Assembly (NCBI GenBank): GCA_037130455.1
Contig: JBAXSZ010000033.1
Coordinates: 1-19,348 of the forward strand
Origin: CAIMZW01 sp037130455
Lineage (GTDB): Bacteria > Actinomycetota > Actinomycetes > Nanopelagicales > Nanopelagicaceae
Reading direction: 5' to 3'
Length of the DNA: 19,348 nt
Under the pieces are notes generated by a model. That model searched no databases and was not told where the DNA came from. It worked only from the letters and a program-made list of their open reading frames with translations. Positions within the stretch are counted from its first letter, which is position 1, and every line of letters starts with the position of its first letter. The position numbers and the translations under genes were made by a program. Positions 1 through 9,300 of this stretch are shown piece by piece.

Positions 1-1079
1 ACTTGTTCATCATTTCGAAAGGTGGTCAACAGTTTGTAAGTAACAACAGGGGTTCCAGATGCGCTCGGGAAGTGGCGTGGAAAATTCCCGATCGTTTCTG
101 GACTGGCGCTTCGCCAACCGTAAATAGCTTGGTTGGGGTCTCCTACGGCAGTAACGGGATGTCCGCCTTTAAAAAGGTGTGAAAGAAAGCGAACCTGGCC
201 AAAGGAAGTGTCCTGGTACTCATCTAATAGAACGATTCGGTATTTGCTTCTTTCGTTGGTGCCGATCTCGTCAAAGGTAACTGCAAGTTCTGCGGCCAAG
301 CTCATCTGATCATCAAAAGAGAGAGTGCCGTTGCTTCTTCGATATTGATCCAGTTGGTCCACCATAGGAAGGATGGAAATTTGCTCTTCCAGCGAGGTTA
401 TCGCCAAACGAACATCATCGTTGCGGCCATTGGTAGTTAACAACTTTTCTAGTTGCATCAGCGCATGATCGCGAACTGCTTGAGTGGAACTGGCGTGTTC
501 GCCGATCTGACCGGCCAAGCTGGCAACCTTCTTAATGATGTCGTTTACTCCGTGCGTCAATTCATAATCGGTGGTTTCAAAATTACTGACAATGTCATTA
601 ATAATCTGCCAAGTTGCGGCTTGACCCATGGGCTCGGTACCACTGTCGATTCCCATCCGTATTCCGTGCTCTGACACAATCTTGCCGGCATAAGAATGGT
701 AAGTAGAGACCGTCACTGCAAGATCAATGGGATTGTCGTTGTTGGCAACAGGTAGTAACTTAACTTTTTGCAGCAGGCGCAATCGGCGGCGGATGCGAAG
801 TGCTAACTCCCCCGCTGCTTTGCGCGTAAAGGTCAGACCTAATATTTCATCGGGGCGAACGAAGCCGTTGGCCACCAACCATAAGACCCTGGCGCCCATA
901 GTTTCTGTTTTTCCGGAACCGGCACCTGCGATAACGACCGATGGGCTGGTGGGATCGGATTCAATGATGAGAATCTGCTCCGGCGTTGGCAGAAATATTT
1001 TGGTCTGGCCAAATTTCTTCTGCTCATAATCAATAAGAGCCTGGAATATTTCAGTAGCCGAATACTTTGCCGGCGTCAT
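1..1079 (-). CDS. adnB: AdnB-like helicase-nuclease subunit, N-terminal part (runs off the left edge)
   Basis: UvrD/PcrA-type superfamily 1A helicase; about 359 N-terminal residues are visible and the frame is open to base 1. Seen: Walker A GAGSGKT at residues 52-58 (Lys57), followed by TFTRKAAGEL (motif Ia region), Walker B with LLDEYQDT (Asp286-Glu287), and motif III GDPNQAIYGWR near residue 311. The ATG at 1079 overlaps the TGA of the upstream gene as ATGA, which indicates translational coupling. Family knowledge: in mycobacteria AdnB pairs with AdnA to resect double-strand breaks, and each subunit carries a helicase and a RecB-like nuclease module. The nuclease half would lie outside the window. 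The subunit assignment comes from the adjacent AdnA-like partner and the gene order. A stand-alone UvrD-family helicase is the less likely alternative. Confidence 0.88.
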   Translation of the reverse strand, partial: MTPAKYSATEIFQALIDYEQKKFGQTKIFLPTPEQILIIESDPTSPSVVIAGAGSGKTETMGARVLWLVANGFVRPDEILGLTFTRKAAGELALRIRRRLRLLQKVKLLPVANNDNPIDLAVTVSTYHSYAGKIVSEHGIRMGIDSGTEPMGQAATWQIINDIVSNFETTDYELTHGVNDIIKKVASLAGQIGEHASSTQAVRDHALMQLEKLLTTNGRNDDVRLAITSLEEQISILPMVDQLDQYRRSNGTLSFDDQMSLAAELAVTFDEIGTNERSKYRIVLLDEYQDTSFGQVRFLSHLFKGGHPVTAVGDPNQAIYGWRSASPETIGNFPRHFPSASGTPVVTYKLLTTFRNDEQ

Positions 1080-4000
1080 TTATCCATCACCGACCGACCT
1101 TGGGCTTGAATGGGGCAGCTGGACTTAACGCCACAATTTGAACATCTCTTATTAATTTTTGCGACAAAAGAAGCCGCAGCCATTTCTGCTCCCATGGCGA
1201 TGAATTCGGCTTTCATCTCCTCGTGAACTAACTTGCCTTGCGGGCGAGTTTTAAAACCCCCATCATCGCCCAAGAAAACTAGTTCGGCGCCACCTGAAAC
1301 TGGTTCCGGATGCAATTCCGTGAAACCACCTTCGAGCACTGCCAATTGATACCCCATCAATTGTTTGTGGTCTTTGATATCTTTGAGAATAACTGAACTC
1401 GATTTTCCAGTCTTTAGATCGACGATAAAGAGTTCACCTTCTGCCGTGAGTTCTAGGCGATCGACTGAACCATTAAGAATTACCGAGCCGATCTGAACTT
1501 TAAACGAAACTTCCGTGCCTAATAAAGTTCGCGATTCCATATCACTGCGATGCCAGGCAAAGAATTTTTCTAACATTGCGGCAGCTTTTCTATATTGCTG
1601 GTCATTTACCCAGCCTTTACCGGCGTCAACTAAAGTCCAAGCAGATTCCAACTGCTTCTGCAATTCTGCCAAAGTGATATCTGAGGAAGTCATGAGTTGC
1701 GCGGCTAGTGCATGAATTGCCGAACCTAAGACTTGGGCAGTTGATTCACCGTCTCGGCCGCCACTTTTTTCTAGGAACCACTTCAAGCCGCACTCTGAAA
1801 AACTTTGCAAGTTGCTCGGTGAAACATAAATATCATTTCCTGGCGCAACCACCGGGTCATTGCTGCTGATATCGGCCAATCCCAACCAGTTATCAGGATC
1901 TGCGCCCCAAATACCAGCCGTCGCTAAAGTCTTTAATAGGCCAGCAGAAAATTGCGCTTCACTCTGAGTAGATTCGGATTCATCGGAACTGCGTAAGAGC
2001 CTGCGAAGGGCAGATACCAGCGCTTGTTGTGTTAGCGATCGTGGGATTACGTAGTTGCCTTCCGATTCACCATTTTTCTCCTCCAGGTAGGCAGTTATGT
2101 CATCGAAATAAGAGGATGGCTCGGAATCTTCGCTGTGATAAGCGGTGATTAAAAGTCTGGATTTTGCCCGGCTGACGGCCACATGAAGTAAGCGTCGTTC
2201 ATCCTTTGCTAGAGCGCTACTTGTGGATGCAAGCAACTGTGCGGCAGCAGTAACTTGGGAACGATCTGCTTCCACTAACCGCTCACTTCCAAGTAGCGAT
2301 CCGCGTTGGCGCAAGTTGGGCCAGACTCCTTCTTGTAGGCCAGCCAGTGCAACGATTTCCCATTCCTGACCCTTAGCCGAATGAACTGTCATGATGGAGA
2401 CCACATTCTCGCGTTGACCTTTTGCGGTGATGGTATCCCCTAAGATTTTTTCGCCCAGGATTTGATTGAGGAATTGTTGCGCCGAACTGCCTGGCATTCG
2501 TTCACTAAACCTGCGCGCGGATTCAAAAAGTTCCATCATCGCATCAAGATCTCGGTCTGCTGCCGCTCCTCGTGCTCCACCTTGCAATGCACGCTGACGC
2601 CACTCCTCGGAGATCAATTGCCCTTCAAAATTCTGCGCATTGCTCCAGATAGCCCAGAGCAGATCACTGATAGATCCATTCAACTTCTGCGATTTTTTTG
2701 CAGCCCGGATTAAAGAGCCAACTCGGTACAGCGGCAGGAATTGGTGGGAAGGATCCAAGGTTGGATCTTCAATAGCTTCAAGAATCATTTCAGTAACAGT
2801 GGGAAGTGCTGTGGGAGCAGAATCGTCTTGAGATTTTTCTCCTTCGGAAAACTCCACTTGCCTGGCCTTGGCCATAGCCGTTCTGATCTGTCGCAACGAG
2901 AGCGAATCAGCGCCACCGATTTCAGAAAGGAGAAGCTCCTGAATTTCTGGCCAATGGGAAGGTCGCAGCGAAATAATCCCGAGCGCAATTTGGGCAACCA
3001 CGAGAAATGGCTTTATAGCGGGGTTATCGGCAAGGGCTAATGCGTCAGAGTCAATGGAAACTGGAATGGAATTGAGTGCGAAGGCGCGTTGCAACGATGC
3101 GATCTGACCGCCAGGAGAGCGCACGATGACTGCCATCTCTGACCACGGAATTCCTTCTCGAAGATGGGCCGACCGGAAAGTATGTGCAATAACGTTGGCA
3201 CATTCGCTCTGATTCGAAAGAGATAAAGCTTGAATACCGGAATCTTCTTGAACAATTTCAGTGCTTACAGGTTTACGGGTGGCGCCGATCAACACTTCAG
3301 AAAGCTGTGAAATAGTTGCGGTGCTGCGATGATTGGTGGACAAAGTTAATGTCGCACAGGCTAATTCATCAGCAAAGTCTGCAACACCTTCTGGATCTGC
3401 TCCTCTAAATCTTCCCACGGCAGAATCTGAGTCGGCAAAGATTATTACATCTGCGGGGGCAATAAGTTGTAAAAGTGCGCGCTGGGCTTTATCGCTTTCT
3501 TGAAATTCATCTACCAAAATTGTGGTGAATTTCTTTCGGTACCTGGAAAGCAAATGTGGATCGGAAACTAGTTTATGAATGGCTTCGGAGATGACTTCGC
3601 TGGGATCAATTCGGAAAGGCGCATCAGCAACAAAGAGCGATTGAGAGGTCATCGCGCTCTGATAATCCAACCAAAAATCTGCAGCCGCATCCCAGAAGCG
3701 TTCGTTTAGCTCCCCGCCTTTAGCCTTGAGAGTTTCTGCCGTATAACCGCGTTCGGTTGCTCGCAAAATAAGATCGCGAATTTCCTTGGCGAAGCCCCGA
3801 GTCGTTAGGGCAAGTTTTACTTCTGCCGGCCACTTAATTGTGGTTGCCGTAATCTCACTGGCCAAGAGATCGCGAATAAAGGAATCTTGTTCCGCACCTG
3901 AAATCAGCACATACCTACGAGGATCTTCGGCGGATGCATTATTGAGAATTGAAAATGCCAGCGAATGAAAGGTACGAGCTAAGGGCTCCAGAGTTGTAGC

Positions 4001-4267
4001 GCCTGACCCCAAAGCAATTTTGTCGCGAATCTGCGACGCGCGTTCTCTGCCATACGCCAAAATAAGTATGGAATCGGGGTTCTGCCCACTGGAGATTCTG
4101 GAGATGGCCGACGCGATGAGAGTCGTTGTTTTGCCCGTCCCTGGTCCACCAGTTACTAGTAATGGTTTCCCCACAGTAGCGATAACTTGGCTTTGTTCTG
4201 CATCCGCCTTGCGAATTTCTTCGACAAGAGGCCGACGTGTCAGTCGGAGCGGACGCGTAGAAACCAT
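1076..4267 (-). CDS. adnA: AdnA-like ATP-dependent helicase-nuclease subunit
   Basis: 1063-residue fusion of an SF1A helicase and a RecB-like nuclease, close to the mycobacterial AdnA length (~1050). Helicase: Walker A GGPGTGKT at 40-47, Walker B VDEFQES (Asp253-Glu254), motif III-like FADSDSAVGRFRGADP from 277, TNHRST near 311, motif V TVHSAKGQEWE near 627, and motif VI LLHVAVSRAKSRL near 693. Nuclease: GxxxH-type His852, Asp936, Asp950 and Lys952 in DLKTGK. Four cysteines (826, 1042, 1045, 1051) are placed as in Fe-S-bearing AddB/RecB-like nucleases. The known role of the family is end resection at double-strand breaks, together with AdnB. The ATG lies 27 nt downstream of the typA stop, and the stop overlaps adnB. 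Oddity: motif III, usually GDxDQ, reads DSDS, so the conserved Gln is missing, while the partner retains it. Confidence 0.9.
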   Translation of the reverse strand: MVSTRPLRLTRRPLVEEIRKADAEQSQVIATVGKPLLVTGGPGTGKTTTLIASAISRISSGQNPDSILILAYGRERASQIRDKIALGSGATTLEPLARTFHSLAFSILNNASAEDPRRYVLISGAEQDSFIRDLLASEITATTIKWPAEVKLALTTRGFAKEIRDLILRATERGYTAETLKAKGGELNERFWDAAADFWLDYQSAMTSQSLFVADAPFRIDPSEVISEAIHKLVSDPHLLSRYRKKFTTILVDEFQESDKAQRALLQLIAPADVIIFADSDSAVGRFRGADPEGVADFADELACATLTLSTNHRSTATISQLSEVLIGATRKPVSTEIVQEDSGIQALSLSNQSECANVIAHTFRSAHLREGIPWSEMAVIVRSPGGQIASLQRAFALNSIPVSIDSDALALADNPAIKPFLVVAQIALGIISLRPSHWPEIQELLLSEIGGADSLSLRQIRTAMAKARQVEFSEGEKSQDDSAPTALPTVTEMILEAIEDPTLDPSHQFLPLYRVGSLIRAAKKSQKLNGSISDLLWAIWSNAQNFEGQLISEEWRQRALQGGARGAAADRDLDAMMELFESARRFSERMPGSSAQQFLNQILGEKILGDTITAKGQRENVVSIMTVHSAKGQEWEIVALAGLQEGVWPNLRQRGSLLGSERLVEADRSQVTAAAQLLASTSSALAKDERRLLHVAVSRAKSRLLITAYHSEDSEPSSYFDDITAYLEEKNGESEGNYVIPRSLTQQALVSALRRLLRSSDESESTQSEAQFSAGLLKTLATAGIWGADPDNWLGLADISSNDPVVAPGNDIYVSPSNLQSFSECGLKWFLEKSGGRDGESTAQVLGSAIHALAAQLMTSSDITLAELQKQLESAWTLVDAGKGWVNDQQYRKAAAMLEKFFAWHRSDMESRTLLGTEVSFKVQIGSVILNGSVDRLELTAEGELFIVDLKTGKSSSVILKDIKDHKQLMGYQLAVLEGGFTELHPEPVSGGAELVFLGDDGGFKTRPQGKLVHEEMKAEFIAMGAEMAAASFVAKINKRCSNCGVKSSCPIQAQGRSVMDK

Positions 4268-4294
4268 AGGGTTATTTAACCCCCTACCACTGAC
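4268..4294 (-). promoter_or_regulatory. typA-adnA gap with a small hairpin over the possible ribosome binding site
   Basis: The 27-nt gap holds a purine tract AGGGGG (4285-4280, minus strand) as the only plausible Shine-Dalgarno sequence for adnA, 12 nt from the ATG. The inverted repeat GGGTTA/TAACCC (4269-4274 with 4277-4282) covers half of this G-tract and ends one base before the start codon. If it folds in the mRNA it would partly hide the site. No U-tract follows, so a terminator is unlikely. The effect on translation is inferred. Confidence 0.4.
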
Positions 4295-6208
4295 TTAGGC
4301 GTTGATATTGGCTTTCTTGGTTCGCGCGGTAGCCCGGGCACGCTCATTTTGATCCAAATTGACCTTGCGGACTCGGACCAACTTAGGCGTTACTTCGATG
4401 CATTCATCTTCGCGGCAATATTCCAAGGCTTGTTCCATGTTGAGAATCTTTGGTGGAATTAACCGTTCCAATTCATCCGCCCCAGCAGAACGCATATTGG
4501 TCAACTTCTTTTCTCGAACCGCGTTGACATCCATATCTTCTGGTCGAGCGTTTTCGCCAACGACCATACCTTCATAAACTTCGGCACCAACTTCAACGAA
4601 GATGCTGCCGCGCTCCTGCAACGTAAAGAGAGCATAAGAAGTTACGACGCCACGACGATCTGAAACCAAGGAGCCGGATTGGCGGGTGCGAATCTCGCCA
4701 TGCCAGGCTTCGTAACCATCGAAAACGTGGTGAAGCAGACCAGTTCCGCGAGTCTCAGTAAGAAACTCGGTACGGAAACCAATGAGGCCGCGAGAAGGAA
4801 CCTTGTAATCCAAACGGATCCACCCGGTGCCATGGTTAACCATTTGTTCCATTCGGCCTTTTCGAAGCGCCATCAGTTGCGTAATAACGCCAAGGAAATC
4901 TTCTGGAGCATCAATTGTTAAACGTTCCATCGGCTCATGAAGTTTTCCATCAACCATCTTGGTAACAACTTGTGGCTTACCAACAGTAAGTTCGAAACCT
5001 TCTCGGCGCATAATTTCCACCAAGACTGCTAGCTGAAGTTCGCCGCGACCTTGAACTTCCCAGGTATCTGGACGATCGGTGTTCAAAACTCGAAGCGAAA
5101 CGTTTCCGACAAGTTCGGCTTCCAAACGATTCTTAACCAGACGCGCGGTTAGCTTAGTTCCGCTTTGACCTGCCAACGGCGAGGTATTGATACCTACGGT
5201 CATAGAGATACTTGGCTCATCAACGATGATCGGAGGCAAGGCAAATGGTCGCTCTGGATCAGCCAGAGTTTCGCCCAAAGTAATAGTTTCAATTCCGGCA
5301 ACGGCGATGATGTCGCCCGGGCCAGCTTCTAACGCTGGAACGCGCTCTAAACCTTCAGTAATAAGCAGCTCGGAAATCTTTACTCGTTCGGTAGTTCCAT
5401 CGGTTTTCATCCACAACGCCATCTGGCCTTTTTTGATGACACCTTCGCGAACGCGGCAGAGTGCAAGTCGACCAAGGTATGGAGATGAGTCCAAGTTGGT
5501 AACGTGAGCCTGCAGCGGTGCACCTTCATGATAAACCGGAGCTGGAATCGTGTTAAAGATTGTGTCGAAAAGAATGTCTAAGTTTTCGTGATCTGGCATT
5601 TCGCCATTTTCGGGACGGTTCAAAGATGCACGGCCTGCTTTAGCTGACGCGTAGACAATCGGAAATTCGATCTGACGTTCATTAGCATCTAAGTCCAAGA
5701 AAAGTTCATACGTCTCGTCAACAACTTCGGCAATTCGAGAATCATGACGGTCAACTTTGTTGATCAACAAAATAACGGGCAAATTCTTCTCTAGCGCTTT
5801 TCGGAGAACGAAACGTGTTTGTGGAAGTGGGCCTTCAGAAGCATCGACCAAAAGGATAACGCCATCGACCATTTCTAAGCCGCGCTCTACTTCGCCACCG
5901 AAGTCGGCGTGGCCTGGTGTATCAATAATGTTGACGATCTGCGCGCCGCGTTTTACTGCGGTGTTCTTGGCCAAAATGGTAATTCCTTTTTCGCGTTCAA
6001 GGTCCATCGAGTCCATGACTCGGTCTTTGCCTTCGCCTTGCTCCTTATATGCCGCAAATGCGCCGGACTGCCACAACATGGCATCTACCAGGGTGGTCTT
6101 GCCATGGTCAACGTGAGCGATGATGGCAACGTTACGAAGTTCGTCGCGCTTCTTTAGCTCGCCAGTAAGGTTCGGATTTTTCGGCTGCGCGAATTCGATG
6201 TTAGACAT
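4295..6208 (-). CDS. typA: TypA/BipA ribosome-associated translational GTPase
   Basis: 637-residue EF-G-like GTPase, the normal length for TypA/BipA. Seen: G1 AHVDHGKTT (31-39), G2 GITI (75-78), G3 DTPGH (96-100), G4 NKVD (150-153). The C-terminal half carries typical TypA stretches such as RGELQLAVLVEIMRREGFE, VPSRGLIGFRTEF and EDECIEVTPK. The family binds ribosomes in the cytoplasm and is linked to 50S assembly, cold and stress adaptation. Start choice: the ATG at 6208 begins MSNIEF and has an AGGG 6-7 nt upstream. A GTG at 6259 would add 17 residues without family resemblance. It is followed after 27 nt by adnA and is probably co-transcribed with it. Confidence 0.96.
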   Translation of the reverse strand: MSNIEFAQPKNPNLTGELKKRDELRNVAIIAHVDHGKTTLVDAMLWQSGAFAAYKEQGEGKDRVMDSMDLEREKGITILAKNTAVKRGAQIVNIIDTPGHADFGGEVERGLEMVDGVILLVDASEGPLPQTRFVLRKALEKNLPVILLINKVDRHDSRIAEVVDETYELFLDLDANERQIEFPIVYASAKAGRASLNRPENGEMPDHENLDILFDTIFNTIPAPVYHEGAPLQAHVTNLDSSPYLGRLALCRVREGVIKKGQMALWMKTDGTTERVKISELLITEGLERVPALEAGPGDIIAVAGIETITLGETLADPERPFALPPIIVDEPSISMTVGINTSPLAGQSGTKLTARLVKNRLEAELVGNVSLRVLNTDRPDTWEVQGRGELQLAVLVEIMRREGFELTVGKPQVVTKMVDGKLHEPMERLTIDAPEDFLGVITQLMALRKGRMEQMVNHGTGWIRLDYKVPSRGLIGFRTEFLTETRGTGLLHHVFDGYEAWHGEIRTRQSGSLVSDRRGVVTSYALFTLQERGSIFVEVGAEVYEGMVVGENARPEDMDVNAVREKKLTNMRSAGADELERLIPPKILNMEQALEYCREDECIEVTPKLVRVRKVNLDQNERARATARTKKANINA

Positions 6209-6365
6209 TGACCCTAAATTCCACTCTATAGACAACGGACACTGCTGGATAAAAGACACAAAGGGCAGACATGAAAATTCTCATGTGACCAGGGATCCCA
6301 GATTGGAAACCGTTCCAATCAGGCTCAGAGTTTAACCGACAGGCTGGTATATACCCAATCTGCGC
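6209..6365. promoter_or_regulatory. Palindrome-rich gap between the pullulanase gene and typA
   Basis: The 157-bp gap holds four dyads: near-perfect CATGAAAATTCTCATG (6270-6285), GGGATCCC (6292-6299), GATTGGAA/TTCCAATC with a 4-nt centre (6301-6320), and GGTATATACC (6346-6355). The third resembles a LacI-family operator (TGGAA-N4-TTCCA) except that the centre is CC and not CG. A weak -10-like TATAGA lies at 6230-6225 on the minus strand, about 17 nt before typA. None of the stems is followed by a U-tract, so a classical Rho-independent terminator is not supported. The gap probably separates the pullulanase transcript from typA, but this is inferred. Confidence 0.4.
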
Positions 6366-9300
6366 TTAATTCTCCGTGAAAACCGCGGTCGATATGGCAG
6401 GAACTGAAAGGGTGCCACTGGAAGCGGTGAAAGTCGCACTCTTGATTGTGACATCAGAACTGGTTTTCTGAATTGGATTAAGCGAAATCGACAGTCCCTT
6501 AAGTTGGGAGAAAGCGATGGAAACTTTGGCATTGCTGCCATTGAAGACCACGATCTCTGACTTCACTTTCTTATCCAAATCGGCCAGCTTGCCATAGCCC
6601 TTGGCACCTTGATCCACGATCCGCATCACAATCACACCAGGAATTTGCTTTGGGCCGGCGGTTAAGAATTGAACGCGATCCATCACATTCTTTGCAGTTC
6701 CCAATCTAAAGAGCGGAGATGAATAACGAAGTTTCAAAAGATCTTGAACCATGGCGCTTGCTGCCAATGCATTTACTTGAAGCGGCCTAGCGGTTGGTGT
6801 ACTTAGGACTTTTGTGGCCCACGAATACTGTGCTCCATTCTTTTCAAAGTTTGGCAAACCGTGTCCCAGCCCGTTCTCCTTTCCAGTCCAATCAATTGCA
6901 TTGAACCAATCGCCCGAATCATATGAATCTTTATCCAGAGATTTTGAGTGAAGCAGATCCGAACCGGCTGCCATAAACGGAATACCTTGACTGAGCAAAG
7001 AAGTGGATAGCGAAAATACTTGGTACCGAGCCCGATTTGCAGCGGTCGTTTTCAGAGGCAATTTATATGCCAAGGAATCAAAGAGAATTAAATTGTCGTG
7101 GCTATCTACATAATTGATGGATTCAATTGGTGATGCCGTGTAGCCGGAATCTTGACCGTTGTAGGCCATGTCTGCGCCGGCAACTTTTTCACCAGTGGAA
7201 TCAACCAACTGGTACTGAGCCAATTGTCCAACTAAACCAAGTTTTACTCGGTCGGTAAGACTCAATAGCTTTAGTTTTTGCCCTGGAATATTTCCATTGG
7301 CATCTAGATCACCATTGAAGTTGGTGTAAAGGCCAGAACCAAAACCTTGGATATTTGGATTTGTATCAAATGTTCCACCACCTCGAACGGCATCGCGGAG
7401 TCGATCGTTAAAAGTACCTATCCCTGTTCCTGCTAGCTCGGCTTGAGTGGCTTGAACAAAGCGCGCGTTACTAGCTACTTCACCGAAATTCCATCCTTCA
7501 CCGTACAGAACAATCTTGGAACCTTCGATGCCATCCTTCTTCAATGTAAGAGCATCTAAGTCTTTACGAATATTTACCAAAAGCGCCTTTGGCATATGAC
7601 CCATGATGTCGAATCGGAAGCCGTCTATCTTGTATTGCGTAGCCCAAAGCAAAATGGATTCACGAACGAACTTAGCCATCATTTTGCGTTCAGTTGCGGT
7701 GTTTGCGCAACAAGTCGAGTTAAAGACTGTGCCATCTGCTGCCAGCCGGTAGTAATAGCCGGGAACAATTTTGTCGAAAGTGGAATTGGCAGATTGTCCC
7801 GAAGCATTGGTGTGGTTATAGACCACATCCATGACGACTCGAAGGCCTATGGAATTAAGTGCAGCGACGGCGCTTCGAAGTTCCTTTGTTCGTGTGGTGC
7901 CTTCGGCATTGGATGCATAAGAACCCTCAGGAACATTGAAACTGAGCGGGTCATAACCCCAATTGTAAGCATCAGTTCCTGACGAACTGGAGACAATCTT
8001 TTGTTGAGCATCACTTACTGGCTTGGCAGCTTTCAGGGCAGCAAGATTTGGCTCCGATCGCATATTGGGATTTTCGTTTACAGTCGCGAAATCAAATATT
8101 GGTAATAAATGAATATGAGTGAGACCAGCCTTGGCCAGATCAGCCAAATGTTTCATCCCGTTGGATTTCGTAGCAGTAAATGCTAAGTATTTTCCACGCT
8201 GAGCGACAGGAACGGAGGCATCTGCCGCACTGAAATCTCGCACGTGTAATTCATAAATGCTGGTATCGGCGATGGAGTTCAACTTTGGTTTCACTAAGGA
8301 CTTGAAATTAGCTGGCATAGTGGCGACATCGTTGAGGTCGGCAATCATGCTTGCCTTGCTGTTTGTCGAAAGTGCGACGGAGTAAGGATCGATCACGGTA
8401 TTTGTGACAAAAGCTCCCGCAATTGGTGAATAGACATTGACTTCATAATTGAAGAACGTGTTCTTCCAATCTGCTTTGCCGACAACGGTCCACACGCCAG
8501 TTTCGGAATCTGCGGTTAAGGCCGTTCTTTCCTCAGAGCCATCCTTGAGGTAGCGAACCAGAGTCACAGTTTGGGCGGTTGGAGCCCAGACTTTTAGCGT
8601 CGGTACATCTCCAGCGAAAGTAATACCTAACTTTCCGTTGTAGTTGTAGACCGAATCCAAAAGATCGCCTAGTTGAACTCCGGTCAACTTGAGTAAATCA
8701 ACTCCGGTGTCATCGGTAGAAGACACGGCCAGTTGACTCTTCATCAAATCTTTTACGACTTTTATGGCGGAATCGGGAACTGTTAAGGCCGCATATTTGC
8801 TCAGATAGGGAAATTGCGTAAGAAGCGCTTCAGATAAATTATCGTTCCACGTTAATGGATATCTCACCGTGTCCGCATTAAGACCTGCGGCATCAATTCC
8901 GGCGCTCTTCGATGCTAACAATGTGAATTTTTGATTTGGCCCAGTTCGTGGGTAAGGCCATGCGATGGTGTTTGGTGTCAGCCAAATTGCCTTGGTCTTT
9001 TTCAGATCTGCATCTACGCCTTTGAACACTGGAGTTGTGTAGACATGAACACCTTCGGAATTAGCATTGCCCGAAATAAACCACACTTCGCCACCAGTGT
9101 TAATCAAATCCAACGCCTGGTCAGCATTTACATCCTTGGTATCACCTTTATGAATGATGTATGACATTTTCTGTGCATCTTTTGCCAATGGAACTTTCCA
9201 GAAGACGCCCCATGCATCAGCGCCAGTTGCAACCATGCCACTGCTCCAAGTAATGGCGGGTGCTGTAGGACTGTATCCATCCCACAAATGCATTACCCAA

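Noticed and set aside
6209..6259. Longer typA start at the GTG at 6259
   Set aside because: The extra 17 residues do not resemble TypA, and the ATG at 6208 has an AGGG at suitable spacing.
6301..6320. Rho-independent terminator after the pullulanase gene
   Set aside because: The stem is only 8 bp and neither strand has a following U-tract; it was kept as a palindrome of unknown role.
7596..7982. 128-residue open frame on the plus strand
   Set aside because: It lies wholly opposite the catalytic region of the pullulanase gene, has no ribosome site and no recognisable domain; it is a shadow frame.
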